64,000 bases of DNA from Pseudochrobactrum kiredjianiae (GCF_030362795.1 NZ_JAUCBM010000001.1:992001-1056000), one strand, 5' to 3'. Shown: positions 8,020-17,893, numbered from the stretch's first letter. Notes: generated from the letters alone by a model not told the origin. A program made the numbers and translations.

Positions 8020-8844
8020 TTAGCCAAAGGTCGTTGGATCAGGGCCGATGCGACCGTTCTGGGAATCCAGCTTGTCGATTTCGTCATGCTCTGTGCCCAG
8101 CAGCTTGAAATCTGTGACCGCAAAGTTCTCTTTGATGCGGGCAGGTGTGGTTGATTTCGGGATGACGATATTACCAATATCAAGATGCCAGCGCAGAATA
8201 ATCTGAGCGACGGATTTTCCGTGGTTTTCCGCAATTTCTTTCAAAACCGGATTGTCGAGAATTTTTCCCTGACCGAGCGGGCTCCATGCCTCAGTTGCAA
8301 TATTATGCTGCTGGTGGAACTGGCGCAGATTGTCTTGCTGGAAATAAGGATGCAATTCAATCTGGTTGATCGCCGGTATAACATCTGTCTCGCGCTGCAT
8401 GCGCTGCAGATCGGATGTACGGAAGTTGGAAACGCCAATCGATTTCACGCGGCCTTCTTCACGCAATTTGATAAGTGCACGCCATGTATCGAGAAACTTG
8501 TCTTTATTCGGCATCGGCCAATGAATGAGATACAGGTCGAAATAATCTGTTCCGAGGCGTTCGGCAGAAGCATCAAAAGCTTTGAGGGTTGAATCATAGC
8601 CCTGATCGTCATTCCATACTTTTGTGGTGAGGAAGATGTCTTTGCGCGCAATGCCTGAATTACGGATGGCTTGACCTACGCCGGTTTCATTCTTGTAAAT
8701 TGCGGCTGTATCAATATGGCGATAACCGATTTCAAGTGCAGTGGATACGCTTGAGACGGCCTCTTCATCGCTGATCTGCCATACACCGAAACCCAGTTGC
8801 GGAATGGAGTTGCCGTCGTTCAGTTTGATCGCAGCTACGGTCAT
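8020..8844 (-). CDS. Aldo/keto reductase
   Basis: NADPH-dependent reductase of the AKR family (2,5-diketogluconate reductase-like branch). The catalytic tetrad is intact, numbered from the chosen start: D45 and Y50 in HIDTAAIY, K75 in FLTTKVW, H108 in LYLIHWP. The cofactor region IVIPKSTTPARIKENF is near the C-terminus. The frame is open 23 codons upstream, but ATG 8844 is preceded by AAGGAATAAGGA and starts the typical strand (MTVAAIKLNDGNSIPQLGFG). 274 residues is a normal length. The physiological substrate cannot be told; detoxification of aldehydes is common for this branch. It is a single gene with a hairpin after it. Confidence 0.94.
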   Translation of the reverse strand: MTVAAIKLNDGNSIPQLGFGVWQISDEEAVSSVSTALEIGYRHIDTAAIYKNETGVGQAIRNSGIARKDIFLTTKVWNDDQGYDSTLKAFDASAERLGTDYFDLYLIHWPMPNKDKFLDTWRALIKLREEGRVKSIGVSNFRTSDLQRMQRETDVIPAINQIELHPYFQQDNLRQFHQQHNIATEAWSPLGQGKILDNPVLKEIAENHGKSVAQIILRWHLDIGNIVIPKSTTPARIKENFAVTDFKLLGTEHDEIDKLDSQNGRIGPDPTTFG

Positions 8845-9034
8845 GTCCTTATTCCTTTTCTGTTTTTGCGCCGGTTTTTGGGTGCCCCTTATTGAGAGTT
8901 TCCGGCGAAGCACTTTTACAGAATGTAATCTAGAATCGGTTCTTACCGTTTTTGCAAGACCGGCTTATGTCAAAAACGATAAAATATTAGGGATTATAAT
9001 TCGGGGAGGCAGTGATCCTGTACATCATATGGCA

Positions 9035-9075
9035 TAAAAAAGCCCTGCATCATGAATATGATGCAGGGCTTTTGC
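9035..9075 (-). terminator. Terminator of the L,D-transpeptidase gene
   Basis: AAAAAGCCCTGCATCAT pairs with ATGATGCAGGGCTTTT over a GAAT loop. A T run follows on the minus strand, 15 bases past the gene's stop. Confidence 0.88.
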
Positions 9076-9090
9076 TTGGATTGACTTCTG

Positions 9091-9927
9091 TCAGAGTACG
9101 ACGACTTTTGTACCAACAGGAATGCGCTCATAAAGCTCTTCCACGTCCTGATTGCGCATTCGGATACAGCCGGAGGAAACAGCCTTACCGATGGTTGCAG
9201 GGGCGTTAGTGCCGTGAATTCTGTAGAGTGTATTGCCGAGATAGAGTGCGCGTGCGCCAAGCGGGTTGGCAATGCCGCCTTCCATTCTGACCGGCAGAAT
9301 GCGGCCTTTCTTACGCTCGCGGGCAATCATTTCTTTCGGCGGGTGCCATGAAGGCCATTCGGCTTTGCGGCTCACGGTTTCGGTGCCTTTCCAGCCGAAG
9401 CCTTCTTTGCCGACACCTACGCCATAGCGGCGGGCTTTGCCATTCTCACCGACGAGATACAAAAACTTACCTTTTGTATCAATAATGATCGTACCGGTTT
9501 TGTGAGCGGTGGTGTAATCAACTTCCTGAGGCAGAAAGATCGGGTTCATGCCACCAGCGCTTTTCGCAGGGTTCTGCGGAGCAATCGCGCTGGCACGGAT
9601 GAAAGAGCCCTGTTGACTGGCAGCACTCTGGCGCAGAACCTTATCTTGCCTTTTGCGCGCTTGTTGTGCATTTTCAGGGCGTTGCGCGGTGGTTGCGCGC
9701 GTCTGTGATCTGGTGCTGTTTTGATAAATGCGCGGGGCAGTTGGAACCAGCGCACCGGCAGAGCGCTGCGGTTGCAACTGCGTGACCCATGGCGCACTCA
9801 GATCAGGACTGAGTACCAGTGGCGGCGGCGTGGCATAACGATCATTGGCAAATGCACCGCCGGCAGAAATGGCGGATAAGGCAAAAGCAGCAATGGATGC
9901 GATCAGCAGCAGATGACGTGGTTTCAT
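9091..9927 (-). CDS. L,D-transpeptidase (YkuD domain), exported
   Basis: 278 residues with a signal peptide (basic start, hydrophobic core, cleavage likely near GGAFA). A low-complexity Q/R/A-rich linker of about 90 residues precedes the YkuD domain. The catalytic signature is present: HGTNAPATIGKAVSSG followed by CIRM, with the catalytic cysteine at residue 254. Such enzymes form 3-3 cross-links in peptidoglycan or attach outer membrane proteins to it; in Hyphomicrobiales several paralogs are usual, and the exact role here is open. It is a single gene with its own terminator. Confidence 0.92.
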   Translation of the reverse strand: MKPRHLLLIASIAAFALSAISAGGAFANDRYATPPPLVLSPDLSAPWVTQLQPQRSAGALVPTAPRIYQNSTRSQTRATTAQRPENAQQARKRQDKVLRQSAASQQGSFIRASAIAPQNPAKSAGGMNPIFLPQEVDYTTAHKTGTIIIDTKGKFLYLVGENGKARRYGVGVGKEGFGWKGTETVSRKAEWPSWHPPKEMIARERKKGRILPVRMEGGIANPLGARALYLGNTLYRIHGTNAPATIGKAVSSGCIRMRNQDVEELYERIPVGTKVVVL

Positions 9928-10151
9928 CAGATCGTCCTGTTTTGTAGTTATGCCTTAAGCTGCGATGCATTGTTCATCAGTCTCGGCATGAAGATTCCTT
10001 TGCCTTTGACTGTGATGCCTGACCCTTTTGAAAAAGTGAATCACTGCTCGTATCCGTCAGAAATGCAGTGAAAACTTACCGTCTTGGTTATCAGCGGGTA
10101 AATATTTCTCACCTTTGTTTATAGTTCTGCTCCGTATGCAATAAAACATAT

Positions 10152-10166
10152 GTTCTTTTTTTGTTC
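10152..10166 (+). promoter_or_regulatory. LexA (SOS) box upstream of tag
   Basis: GTTC (10152-10155), seven T, GTTC (10163-10166): an exact match to the alphaproteobacterial LexA operator GTTC-N7-GTTC. It lies 63 bases upstream of the tag start codon and overlaps the probable -35 region. Confidence 0.7.
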
Positions 10167-10190
10167 CATGTCAAATAAAATATGCTATAG
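10161..10190 (+). promoter_or_regulatory. Probable tag promoter
   Basis: TTGTTC (10161-10166) and CTATAG (10185-10190) are spaced 18 bases. The -35 hexamer shares its bases with the right half of the LexA box, so a bound repressor would block polymerase. Confidence 0.5.
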
Positions 10191-10229
10191 AAAGACTCAA
10201 TGGATCTGCAGATGGCAAACGGGTGAAAA

Positions 10230-10880
10230 ATGACGCAGGAGATACCGGTTCTGGAAGCAGGGCTGCATTGGGGTGAGGACGGAAAAGTGCGCTGCGGCTG
10301 GCATGGAGGCTTGCCGGATTATCTGCATTATCATGATACGGAGTGGGGCTTCCCCGTTGAGAATGACCGCCGCCTTTTTGAGAAGATTTGTCTGGAAGGA
10401 TTTCAGTCCGGCCTGTCATGGCTGACGATCTTGAGAAAGCGTGAAAATTTTCGTCGTGCCTTTGCGGAATTTGACTATCATAAAATGACTTTGTTTACAG
10501 ATGAAGACGTCGAGCGCCTGATGCAGGATAAGGGCATTGTGCGCCATCGCGGTAAAATCAAATCAGCCATTCATAATGCGGGTCGTGCCATTGATCTGAT
10601 TGCGGAGAAAGGCTCATTGGCCGCTTATTTCTGGAGTTTTGAGCCGCAATCTGAAGACCGGCCTGCACGGTTTGATCTGTCTGCTTATACAGACAATCCT
10701 TTCACGGAAATTTCCACCCGTATCAGCAAAGATTTGAAAAAGCGTGGCTGGTCTTTTGTCGGGCCGACAACTGTCTATGCCTTTATGCAAGCAATGGGAT
10801 TGGTGAATGATCATCTGGAAGGCTGTTATTGCCGCCCTGTGATTGAACGCCTGCGTCAGGATTTTGTGCGTCCTAAATAA
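10230..10880 (+). CDS. tag: DNA-3-methyladenine glycosylase I
   Basis: Removes 3-methyladenine from alkylated DNA to start base excision repair. It has the family hallmarks: RCGWHG near residue 22, YHDTEWGFPV, the helix-hairpin region GFQSGLSWLTILRKRENF, and NDHLEGCYC near the C-terminus. The zinc ligands of the family (two Cys, two His) are all present in these segments. 216 residues is slightly longer than the 187-190 of Escherichia coli Tag. The LexA box upstream suggests SOS control. No gene is close enough to form an operon. Confidence 0.95.
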   Translation: MTQEIPVLEAGLHWGEDGKVRCGWHGGLPDYLHYHDTEWGFPVENDRRLFEKICLEGFQSGLSWLTILRKRENFRRAFAEFDYHKMTLFTDEDVERLMQDKGIVRHRGKIKSAIHNAGRAIDLIAEKGSLAAYFWSFEPQSEDRPARFDLSAYTDNPFTEISTRISKDLKKRGWSFVGPTTVYAFMQAMGLVNDHLEGCYCRPVIERLRQDFVRPK

Positions 10881-10929
10881 TCGGTACAAGCTGCAATTGC
10901 GGCAACAGAAATGTTTTAAGCGTTGTTTC

Positions 10930-10996
10930 TAGAGTGTTTTAATTGTCGCATGTTCGCGGTAGCTCAAATGAATTCATTTGAGCGCGACATGCTCTA
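10930..10996 (+). repeat. R-C palindromic element, copy 1
   Basis: Begins TAGAGTG and ends CATGCTCTA, with a perfect 20-base palindrome in the centre (CTCAAATG-AATT-CATTTGAG region, 10963-10982). A divergent inverted copy is at 51185-51253. It lies between tag and hisS. Confidence 0.55.
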
Positions 10997-11109
10997 GGCT
11001 GATCTTGCTCTTGCCGCACGCAAACCGATCAGTTAGGAAACATACGCGCCTTACAAGAATATTGAGGCACTTAATCTTTAAGATAACTCGAGTTTAGCGG
11101 ATCAGGATC

Positions 11110-12633
11110 ATGGCAAATAAAGCGGAAAAGATGAAAGCGCGGCTGCCGCGTGGCTTTGTGGACCGTGAGCCTCATGATCTGCGTGCAGCTGAGAAAATGC
11201 TGGCGACCATTCGCGAGGTTTACGAGCGTTATGGGTTCGACCCGATTGAAACACCGCTCGTTGAATATACTGACGCATTGGGCAAGTTTCTGCCGGATCA
11301 GGATCGTCCGAATGAAGGTGTGTTCTCTTTGCAGGACGATGATGAGCAGTGGCTGTCACTGCGTTATGATCTGACTGCACCGCTGGCGCGTCACGTTGCA
11401 GAGAATTTCAATGAAATTCAGTTGCCGTTCCGTAGCTACCGTAATGGCTGGGTGTTCCGTAACGAAAAGCCGGGCCCTGGTCGTTTCCGTCAGTTCATGC
11501 AGTTTGATGCCGATACAGTTGGTGCGCCGGGTGTGTCTGCCGATGCGGAAATGTGCATGATGGCTGCCGATACGCTGGAGCGTCTCGGTATTCAGCGCGG
11601 CGATTATATGATCCGGGTCAATAATCGTAAGGTTCTCGACGGTGTGCTGGAATCGATTGGTCTGGCCGGTGATGAAAATACCGGACGCCGCCTGAATGTG
11701 TTGCGCGCTATCGACAAGCTCGACAAGTTTGGCGAGGAGGGCGTGAAGCTGCTGCTTGGTGCAGGCCGTCGTGATGAATCCGGTGATTTCACCAAAGGCG
11801 CAGGTCTTGATGAAACCGCGATTGCTAAGGTGCTTGATTTTACAGCGGCAGGTTCAGAGGATGGTTCGCAGACCATTGCCAATCTGCATGCGGTTATTGA
11901 AGGCAATGCCCGTGGTGCGGAAGGCGTTGAAGAACTGGCGCAGATGCAAATCTTGTTTGATGCGGGCGGCTATGCCGGTCGCGTCAAAATCGATCCGTCG
12001 GTTGTACGCGGCCTCGAATATTACACTGGTCCTGTTTATGAAGCCGAATTGCAATTCGACGTCACCAATGAAAAAGGTGAAAAAGTCGTATTCGGTTCTG
12101 TTGGTGGTGGTGGTCGCTATGACGGTCTGGTATCGCGGTTCCGCGGCCAACCGGTTCCGGCAACCGGCTTTTCCATTGGTGTTTCCCGTCTGATGACGGC
12201 ATTGAAAAACCTTGGCAAACTGGGAACTGAAGAAACACTGGCACCGGTTGTAATTACCGTCATGGATGGTGATGCCGTTAGCCTTGGTCGTTACCAGAAA
12301 TTTACGCAGGATTTGCGTGATGCCGGTATCCGCGCCGAGATGTATCAGGGTAACTGGAAGAAATTCGGTAATCAGCTGAAATATGCAGACCGCCGTGATG
12401 CGCCGCTGGCGATTATTCAGGGTGGCGACGAGCGTGCCAATGGCGAAGTTCAGATCAAAGACCTGATTGAAGGCAAACGTCTGTCCGGTGAGATCGAAAG
12501 CAATGAAGAATGGCGTGCCAGCCGTCCCGCGCAGGTCACTGTGAAAGAGGCTGATCTGGTTGCTGAAGTGCAGCGTATTCTTAACCAGCAGGCCGAGGAT
12601 CGGTTGCAGGAAAAAAGCAGGCAGGCGAAGTAA
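11110..12633 (+). CDS. hisS: Histidyl-tRNA synthetase
   Basis: Class II synthetase charging tRNA-His. Motif 2 reads [20 protein letters not shown] (about residues 108-127) and continues RQFMQFDAD. The histidine-binding signature [16 protein letters not shown] and motif 3 ([12 protein letters not shown] ... [10 protein letters not shown]) are present. The C-terminal anticodon-binding domain begins near VVITVMDG. At 507 residues it is the longer alphaproteobacterial form, whose motif 2 loop differs from the G-1-reading bacterial enzyme, matching the tRNA-His at 1038. It is the first gene of hisS-hisZ-hisG; hisZ starts one base after its stop. Confidence 0.97.
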   Translation: MANKAEKMKARLPRGFVDREPHDLRAAEKMLATIREVYERYGFDPIETPLVEYTDALGKFLPDQDRPNEGVFSLQDDDEQWLSLRYDLTAPLARHVAENFNEIQLPFRSYRNGWVFRNEKPGPGRFRQFMQFDADTVGAPGVSADAEMCMMAADTLERLGIQRGDYMIRVNNRKVLDGVLESIGLAGDENTGRRLNVLRAIDKLDKFGEEGVKLLLGAGRRDESGDFTKGAGLDETAIAKVLDFTAAGSEDGSQTIANLHAVIEGNARGAEGVEELAQMQILFDAGGYAGRVKIDPSVVRGLEYYTGPVYEAELQFDVTNEKGEKVVFGSVGGGGRYDGLVSRFRGQPVPATGFSIGVSRLMTALKNLGKLGTEETLAPVVITVMDGDAVSLGRYQKFTQDLRDAGIRAEMYQGNWKKFGNQLKYADRRDAPLAIIQGGDERANGEVQIKDLIEGKRLSGEIESNEEWRASRPAQVTVKEADLVAEVQRILNQQAEDRLQEKSRQAK

Positions 12634-12634
12634 G

Positions 12635-13777
12635 ATGAGTACGCGTCAAACAGCAGATATAGCCGCTGATCTGGCGGCTTATTTTGCAACCACCTCAAGC
12701 GAGGCAGTCAATATTCCGATCCTGCAGCCTGCCGATCCGTTTCTGGATATGGCAGGGGAGGATCTGCGCAGCCGCATTTTCCTGACAGAGAATGAAAACG
12801 GCGACAGCCTGTGCCTGCGACCGGAATTTACTATTCCCGTCTGCCGTAATCACATTGCGTTGAACGCGGCAACGCCAAAGCGCTATTCTTATATTGGCGA
12901 GGTTTTCCGCCAGCGTCGTGAGGGCGGCACCAGCTTTCATCAGGCCGGTATTGAAGATCTCGGTGGTGATAATGAACCGGCTTCCGATGCGCGATCGCTG
13001 AGCGATGCTTTGAATGCAGTGCGTCAGGCCGCGCCTAACGCATCTTTTCAGATGCTACTCGGTGATCAGTCGGTGTTTGAAGCTGTGTTGGCATCTCTTG
13101 GACTGCCACGGGGCTGGCAGAAAAAACTGGCACGCACCTTTGGTAATGCCGCGCAACTGGAACTGGCTTTGCAAGATTTGGCATCGCCGCGCACCGGCAA
13201 TGTCGTGCCGGAGCCTTTGCGCCAATTGGTCAATGAGCAGAATGAAGAGGAGCTGATTGCTGCTCTTCAAAAAGAAATGCAAGTTGCAGGGATTTCACCT
13301 GTTGCTGGCCGCACGCCTGCGGAAATTGCACGGCGTCTGATGGAAAAGCAATTGCTGGCTGCGGTGCAACTGGCAGATCGTGTGCTGACATCACTGAAAA
13401 CATTCTTGTCCATTCGCGTGCCGCTAGATCAGGCAGCCGAACAATTGACCGATTTTGCCGTGCAGAACGGGCTTGATCTTGGTTCTGCCTTGCTGGGCTT
13501 CGGTAAGCGGGTTGAAGAAATGCGTGCTGCGGGTGCCGATCTGAGTATCATTACTTATGATGCCGGTTTTGGGCGTCCGCTCGATTACTATACCGGTCTT
13601 GTTTATGAGATTACCAGCAGCGATGCTGATTGCGGTGTGATTGTCGGTGGCGGTCGTTATGATCGCTTGCTGACCATGCTGGGTGCTAAAGAGCGTATTT
13701 CCGGCGTTGGCTTCTCGGTCTGGCTGGATCGTTTGCAAAAATGTGCCGATGCCACACGGACAGGAGCGCAGTTATGA
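12635..13777 (+). CDS. hisZ: ATP phosphoribosyltransferase regulatory subunit
   Basis: HisZ is a histidyl-tRNA synthetase paralog that does not charge tRNA. It joins the short form of HisG to make the active, histidine-inhibited first enzyme of histidine synthesis. Synthetase-like motifs are recognisable: [55 protein letters not shown] and [10 protein letters not shown]. The anticodon-binding domain of HisS is missing, as expected. I chose ATG 12635 (380 residues); the frame runs further upstream only inside hisS. The stop overlaps the hisG start (ATGA), suggesting translational coupling. Confidence 0.95.
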   Translation: MSTRQTADIAADLAAYFATTSSEAVNIPILQPADPFLDMAGEDLRSRIFLTENENGDSLCLRPEFTIPVCRNHIALNAATPKRYSYIGEVFRQRREGGTSFHQAGIEDLGGDNEPASDARSLSDALNAVRQAAPNASFQMLLGDQSVFEAVLASLGLPRGWQKKLARTFGNAAQLELALQDLASPRTGNVVPEPLRQLVNEQNEEELIAALQKEMQVAGISPVAGRTPAEIARRLMEKQLLAAVQLADRVLTSLKTFLSIRVPLDQAAEQLTDFAVQNGLDLGSALLGFGKRVEEMRAAGADLSIITYDAGFGRPLDYYTGLVYEITSSDADCGVIVGGGRYDRLLTMLGAKERISGVGFSVWLDRLQKCADATRTGAQL

Positions 13778-14466
13778 TCGTTACTCTGGCACTGCCTTCC
13801 AAAGGTCGTTTGAAAGAGCAGACGATTGCAGTCATGGCCAAAGCAGGCCTCAATGTTGTGTTGCCGGAAGATGATCGCAATTACCGCGCGACCATTGAAG
13901 GCGTGGATGATGTTGATATCCTGTTCTTATCGGCTTCTGAAATCGCGCGTGAACTTGGTTATGGCTCGGTTGATCTTGGCGTAACAGGTGAGGATCTGAT
14001 CCGTGAGACATTGGCGCAAGCCGATGAGAAGGTGCAGATTGAAACGCAACTTGGCTTTGGTCATGCGGATGTGATTGTGGCTGTGCCTGAAGTCTGGCAC
14101 GATGTTGCAACGATGGCGGATCTGGATGATGTTGCTGCGGATTTTCGCCAGCGTCATGGCCGCCGGTTGCGGATTGCCACTAAATATTGGCGGTTGACGC
14201 AGCAGTTCTTCTCTCAGAAGCATGGTATTCAGGTTTATCGCATTGTGGAAAGTCTGGGTGCGACTGAGGGCGCGCCGGCAGCAGGTTCGGCAGATATTAT
14301 TGTTGATATTACATCGACCGGTTCAACACTGCGTGCCAATAGGCTGAAAATTCTTGATGACGGTATTATGCTGAAATCACAGGCTTGTCTGGTTTCTGCG
14401 CGACGCAGTCTGGATAATCCGCGTGTGGCGGAAATTATCAGCCGTATCTGTAATAGTCTGAAATAA
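13774..14466 (+). CDS. hisG: ATP phosphoribosyltransferase catalytic subunit, short form
   Basis: Catalyses the condensation of ATP and PRPP, the first step of histidine synthesis. It begins [18 protein letters not shown]; the phosphate-binding region is seen at [17 protein letters not shown]. At 230 residues it lacks the C-terminal regulatory domain of long HisG, so it depends on HisZ. The start is ATG 13774, overlapping the hisZ stop, with AGGAG eight bases upstream. A longer in-frame reading from 13741 would lie inside hisZ and is rejected. An R-A repeat and then a bidirectional terminator follow. Confidence 0.96.
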   Translation: MIVTLALPSKGRLKEQTIAVMAKAGLNVVLPEDDRNYRATIEGVDDVDILFLSASEIARELGYGSVDLGVTGEDLIRETLAQADEKVQIETQLGFGHADVIVAVPEVWHDVATMADLDDVAADFRQRHGRRLRIATKYWRLTQQFFSQKHGIQVYRIVESLGATEGAPAAGSADIIVDITSTGSTLRANRLKILDDGIMLKSQACLVSARRSLDNPRVAEIISRICNSLK

Positions 14467-14474
14467 ATTGCATA

Positions 14475-14580
14475 TTAGAGCGCCGTGCGCCCTTTTGGGC
14501 GCACAAAGGTCGCTCTAACACTATATATATACAGCATAATTTTACTTAAACTGATTCAAGTTTAAGGAATTATGCTGTAA
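14475..14580 (+). repeat. R-A palindromic element, copy 2
   Basis: Left module AGAGCG ... CGCTCT with inner hairpin GTGCGCCC-TTTT-GGGCGCAC. The right module is the ACAGCATAATT ... AATTATGCTGT hairpin. It starts 9 bases after the hisG stop and precedes the terminator. Confidence 0.8.
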
Positions 14581-14592
14581 AACTTGAATAGG

Positions 14593-14627
14593 AAAAGGCC
14601 GCAATTCTTATGAATTGCGGCCTTTTT
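14593..14627. terminator. Bidirectional terminator between hisG and doxX
   Basis: AAAAGGCCGCAATTC pairs perfectly with GAATTGCGGCCTTTTT over a TTAT loop, with T runs on both strands. Confidence 0.9.
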
Positions 14628-14650
14628 GATAGGTCAAAAATGCTCAGTTA

Positions 14651-15052
14651 TTAGCGACCGCGACGGTCAACCGAATATGCACCGGCACCGGTGATTGCGA
14701 GGAGCAGCAGACCACCTGCAATTGCGAGGTTCTTCTGCGCCATCATTGCGTTCATGCCTTCTGCAAAGTCCATATGGGCAACCAGTGTCGCGCCGATGGT
14801 GAACAGGGCAACAATGACCGCTGCGATACGGGTCTGGAAGCCGATCAGAATGGCAAGACCGCCGACAAACTCAACCAGACCAACGAGAACTGCAGTCACC
14901 GATGGCATTGGCAAGCCGATTGCGCCGAAATACTGAGCAGTGCCTTCAAGGCCTGTCAGTTTTCCCCAACCTGCAAGAATGAAAAGAATCGAAAGAAATA
15001 CACGGGCAATCAGGATAACGATTGAATTCTGGGAGGCAGAAACATTGCTCAT
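14651..15052 (-). CDS. DoxX-family membrane protein
   Basis: 133 residues with about four membrane segments: an N-terminal helix (IVILIARVFLSILFILAGWG), then regions around AVLVGLVEFVGGLAILIGF, IAAVIVALFTIGATLVAHM and NLAIAGGLLLLAITGAGAY. The pattern FILAGWGKLTGLEG is typical of DoxX. Function in bacteria is poorly defined; links to thiosulfate or redox metabolism are family-level suggestions only. I chose ATG 15052 because GGAGCC precedes it with a 7-base spacer; the upstream extension to 15253 is not protein-like. Confidence 0.9.
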   Translation of the reverse strand: MSNVSASQNSIVILIARVFLSILFILAGWGKLTGLEGTAQYFGAIGLPMPSVTAVLVGLVEFVGGLAILIGFQTRIAAVIVALFTIGATLVAHMDFAEGMNAMMAQKNLAIAGGLLLLAITGAGAYSVDRRGR

Positions 15053-15350
15053 TATGAGGCTCCGGTGAGCATGTTGCGGAAGTGCTTGATGCAGATTTCC
15101 CGAGGCAACATGTGTTGAAATAAAACGAGGATAAATGCTGTGCGACTGGTGTCCCGCAACATGAATGGTTGTTGACAGAACGGATAAACAAAAACGACTG
15201 TTACGTAAATATAGACGTATATTGACATATTGTTCATCAAAGGTGAACTGCAAATTTCAGCGGTAGATTATAAAGGCAATGTTGTTATTGCGTGGCTACC
15301 CGTAAATGTCTCCGAGACTGGTATTCATGTATAACTACCCTCTAAAACGC
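15053..15350. other. Gene-free stretch upstream of doxX
   Basis: About 300 bases between the doxX start and the fumC terminator. No further coding frame, repeat or RNA could be supported; it presumably holds the doxX promoter. Confidence 0.3.
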
Positions 15351-15386
15351 ACACAGCCCGAAACAGAGGGCTGTCTCGGGCTGTGT
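15351..15386 (-). terminator. Terminator of fumC
   Basis: ACACAGCCCGA pairs with TCGGGCTGTGT; on the minus strand the stem is followed by GCGTTTTAG. It lies 24 bases past the fumC stop. Confidence 0.7.
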
Positions 15387-15409
15387 TTATTAGTCTGTGT
15401 CAGAACAGT

Positions 15410-16801
15410 TTATGATGGCTGCAGCATCAGTTCCGGACGTACCAGAGCTTCATATTCTGCTTCAGTGACAAGGCCGCTTTTCAGTGCTTCTTCGCGAAGC
15501 GTTGTGCCATTGTGATGGGCAGTCTTGGCAATCTTTGCAGCTGCATCATAGCCGATCTGCGGAGCCAGTGCAGTCACCAGCATCAGCGAGTTTTCCATCA
15601 ACTCATGAATACGGGCTTCATTGGCTTCAATGCCGTCAATACAATGATCGACAAAGGAATTCATACCGTCAGCGAGCAAACGGATAGACTGCAGCACATT
15701 GACAGCAATGACCGGTTTGAAGACGTTGAGTTCAAAATGCCCCTGACTGGAAGCAACAGTGACAGTCGTGTGGTTGCCAAAAACTTGTGTGGCAACCATT
15801 GTCAAAGCTTCTGCCTGAGTAGGGTTTACTTTGCCTGGCATGATCGATGAGCCTGGTTCGTTTTCCGGCAATTGCAACTCGCCAAGGCCGGAGCGTGGGC
15901 CTGAGCCGAGGAAGCGAATATCATTGGCAACTTTAAACAGGTCTGCGGCAAGTGCATTCAGACTGCCATGCAGATTGAGCAGGGCGCCATGGGAGGCGAG
16001 TGCTTCAAACTTGTTCGGCGCTGTTTTAAATGGCAGGCCGGTAATATTGGCAACAGCTTCCGCGAAGCCGGTATCAAAACCTTTAGCGGAATTCAGGCCG
16101 GTGCCGACCGCTGTGCCGCCTTGTGCCAGCAAATAGACATCGGTGAGGCTCTGTACGATACGGTGCTTGCCATATTCAATGGCTGCGCGATAACCGGAAA
16201 ATTCCTGACCCAGCGTGACAGGCGTGGCATCCTGTGTATGGGTGCGTCCGATCTTGATCAGATGCGCGAATTTCTCTTCCTTCGCTTTGAGCGCAGTAGT
16301 CAGATGGTCAAGGGCAGGGAGCAGGCGGGATGTCACTTCAATTGCTGTGGCAATATGCATGGCTGTCGGGAAGCTGTCATTGGATGACTGTCCCATATTC
16401 ACATGATCATTCGGGTGAACCGGCTTTTTGCTGCCGATTGTACCTCCCAACATCTCAATCGCACGGTTGGAGATCACTTCGTTGACATTCATATTCGACT
16501 GGGTACCGGAGCCGGTCTGGTAAATCACCAGTGGAAAATGATCATCCAGTTTGCCTTCAACAACTTCTGCTGCGGCGACAGTAATTGCACGGCCTAACAC
16601 CGGATCAAGTTTACCAAGTGCAATATTGGTCTCTGCAGCGGCCTGTTTAACAATGCCGAGCGCATGGATGAGCGGGAGCGGCTGACGATCCGTGCCGATT
16701 TTGAAGTTCTGTAGCGAGCGCTGGGTCTGTGCACCCCAATAGCGATCATTATCAACGGCGATAGGGCCGAAACTGTCGGCTTCGGTGCGTTGGTCGGACA
16801 T
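15410..16801 (-). CDS. fumC: Fumarate hydratase class II
   Basis: Interconverts fumarate and malate in the TCA cycle; the iron-independent, oxidation-resistant type. The superfamily signature [17 protein letters not shown] is intact, as are [32 protein letters not shown] and [17 protein letters not shown]. 463 residues from ATG 16801, which has AGGAG eight bases upstream; the 14-codon extension further upstream has no support. The neighbouring short gene at 16886 is on the same strand 84 bases upstream and could be read through into fumC. Confidence 0.97.
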   Translation of the reverse strand: MSDQRTEADSFGPIAVDNDRYWGAQTQRSLQNFKIGTDRQPLPLIHALGIVKQAAAETNIALGKLDPVLGRAITVAAAEVVEGKLDDHFPLVIYQTGSGTQSNMNVNEVISNRAIEMLGGTIGSKKPVHPNDHVNMGQSSNDSFPTAMHIATAIEVTSRLLPALDHLTTALKAKEEKFAHLIKIGRTHTQDATPVTLGQEFSGYRAAIEYGKHRIVQSLTDVYLLAQGGTAVGTGLNSAKGFDTGFAEAVANITGLPFKTAPNKFEALASHGALLNLHGSLNALAADLFKVANDIRFLGSGPRSGLGELQLPENEPGSSIMPGKVNPTQAEALTMVATQVFGNHTTVTVASSQGHFELNVFKPVIAVNVLQSIRLLADGMNSFVDHCIDGIEANEARIHELMENSLMLVTALAPQIGYDAAAKIAKTAHHNGTTLREEALKSGLVTEAEYEALVRPELMLQPS

Positions 16802-16885
16802 GGGTAGCTCCTGAAATTCTGTATTCTGGGAAGATATCGGCAAAGGGATTTTGTGGATGAGGCTATTACTCAGTCTGCAGACGCT

Positions 16886-17137
16886 TTAGGTGTCTTCAGC
16901 CTCATCATCAGGATTTTCAATCCATGCAGTCGGGGTGACTTTTTTCTGCGTCGTGCTGTCAATAAACACCCACCAGCCGCTGTCATTCTCATCCCAGTCG
17001 CCGCCTGCTTTTTGAAGCTGGGCAAGCTGGCGATAACGCGCCGGAGTTTCATTGATCTGACCGTCAAAATCCGTCCAGATAACAGTTACAGTGCGCCCGT
17101 CTTGCGGAGCCGTTGAGATTGGATGTTCTTTACGCAT
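16886..17137 (-). CDS. Small conserved protein of unknown function
   Basis: 83 residues from ATG 17137, preceded by GGGAGAG with a good spacer. It begins MRKEHPISTAPQDGRTVTVI and contains WTDFDGQINETPARYRQL and a W-rich segment (DWDENDSGWWVFIDS). It is soluble and acidic at the end (ENPDDEAEDT). The start PISTAPQDGR is typical of small alphaproteobacterial proteins of unknown function that I cannot name precisely. It sits upstream of fumC on the same strand. Confidence 0.75.
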   Translation of the reverse strand: MRKEHPISTAPQDGRTVTVIWTDFDGQINETPARYRQLAQLQKAGGDWDENDSGWWVFIDSTTQKKVTPTAWIENPDDEAEDT

Positions 17138-17283
17138 AGTGCTTCTCTCCCGTGCTGTGACAGCGTTGATCGTGTCAGAGCAGTATGAAGGTAACTGCAC
17201 TAAACCTAAGCTGCTTCAACAGAAATTCAAGCAGAGAAATGTAAAATATGTGTCACATTGTCGCGATAGGGGAGGTAAAAGGT

Positions 17284-17310
17284 GGGAAGACGGGGGTTGC
17301 CCGTCTTCCC
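17284..17310. repeat. GC-rich hairpin
   Basis: GGGAAGACGGG pairs with CCCGTCTTCCC over a five-base loop. No T run flanks it, so it is not a standard terminator. It lies 150 bases upstream of the small conserved gene. Confidence 0.5.
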
Positions 17311-17379
17311 GTCGCTCCGGTCCGCAACACCTTCAAAGCGGGGGCAATAGGATCGCCTGACCGAAGCAAGCTGCAATCA

Positions 17380-17480
17380 CTAGAGCGCCGTGCGCACGCT
17401 TGGGCGCATATAGGCCGCTCTAACATTTTATATTTACGCATAATTCCTTAAACTGATTCAAGTTTAAGGAATTATGCTGC
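17380..17480 (+). repeat. R-A palindromic element, copy 3
   Basis: Left module TAGAGCG ... CGCTCTA with inner arms GTGCGC/GCGCAT (one wobble pair). The right module is GCATAATTCCTTAAAC ... GTTTAAGGAATTATGC. It is free-standing in a long intergenic region. Confidence 0.8.
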
Positions 17481-17893
17481 AGAATGTTTTGTATCTCTAC
17501 ATTAGAGAATCTCTAAAATAAAGATTATCTACTTGTCCGTACAGTAAAATAAAGGGCGCCGCATTTTTATATGATGTTATGGTTTATGTGTTTGATACAA
17601 TTTGCACCGGAATGGTACCCCTCATTATAGGTCGCAACTATAAATATTGATTTTTTATGATTAATATATCAATGAATGATGTCTGGTAAATCTGACAAGA
17701 TCAGTAATATTAATTACCCCTGAATGAATTTAATGTTTCTAATATTAAAATTTGTGTTCATGCTTTCTTATTTAAACACGAGTATATTATAATTTAAAAT
17801 CAGGAGAAGTTTTTCCTGATGACTGAAAACACTTTTTTCCGACATGCTTAATTCCGTAGCGAGAATATATCTCGTCCGGATTTTGGCTGCTGC
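17481..17893. other. AT-rich gene-free stretch beyond groEL
   Basis: About 410 AT-rich bases without a supportable gene. The only structure noticed is a hairpin near 17800-17821 (ATCAGGA ... TCCTGAT). The composition resembles 7497-7900. Confidence 0.4.

Noticed and set aside
17248-17451. A 67-codon rightward frame in the groEL/DUF intergenic region
   Set aside because: It runs through a GC-rich hairpin and into an R-A repeat, has no ribosome binding site and no recognisable protein pattern.
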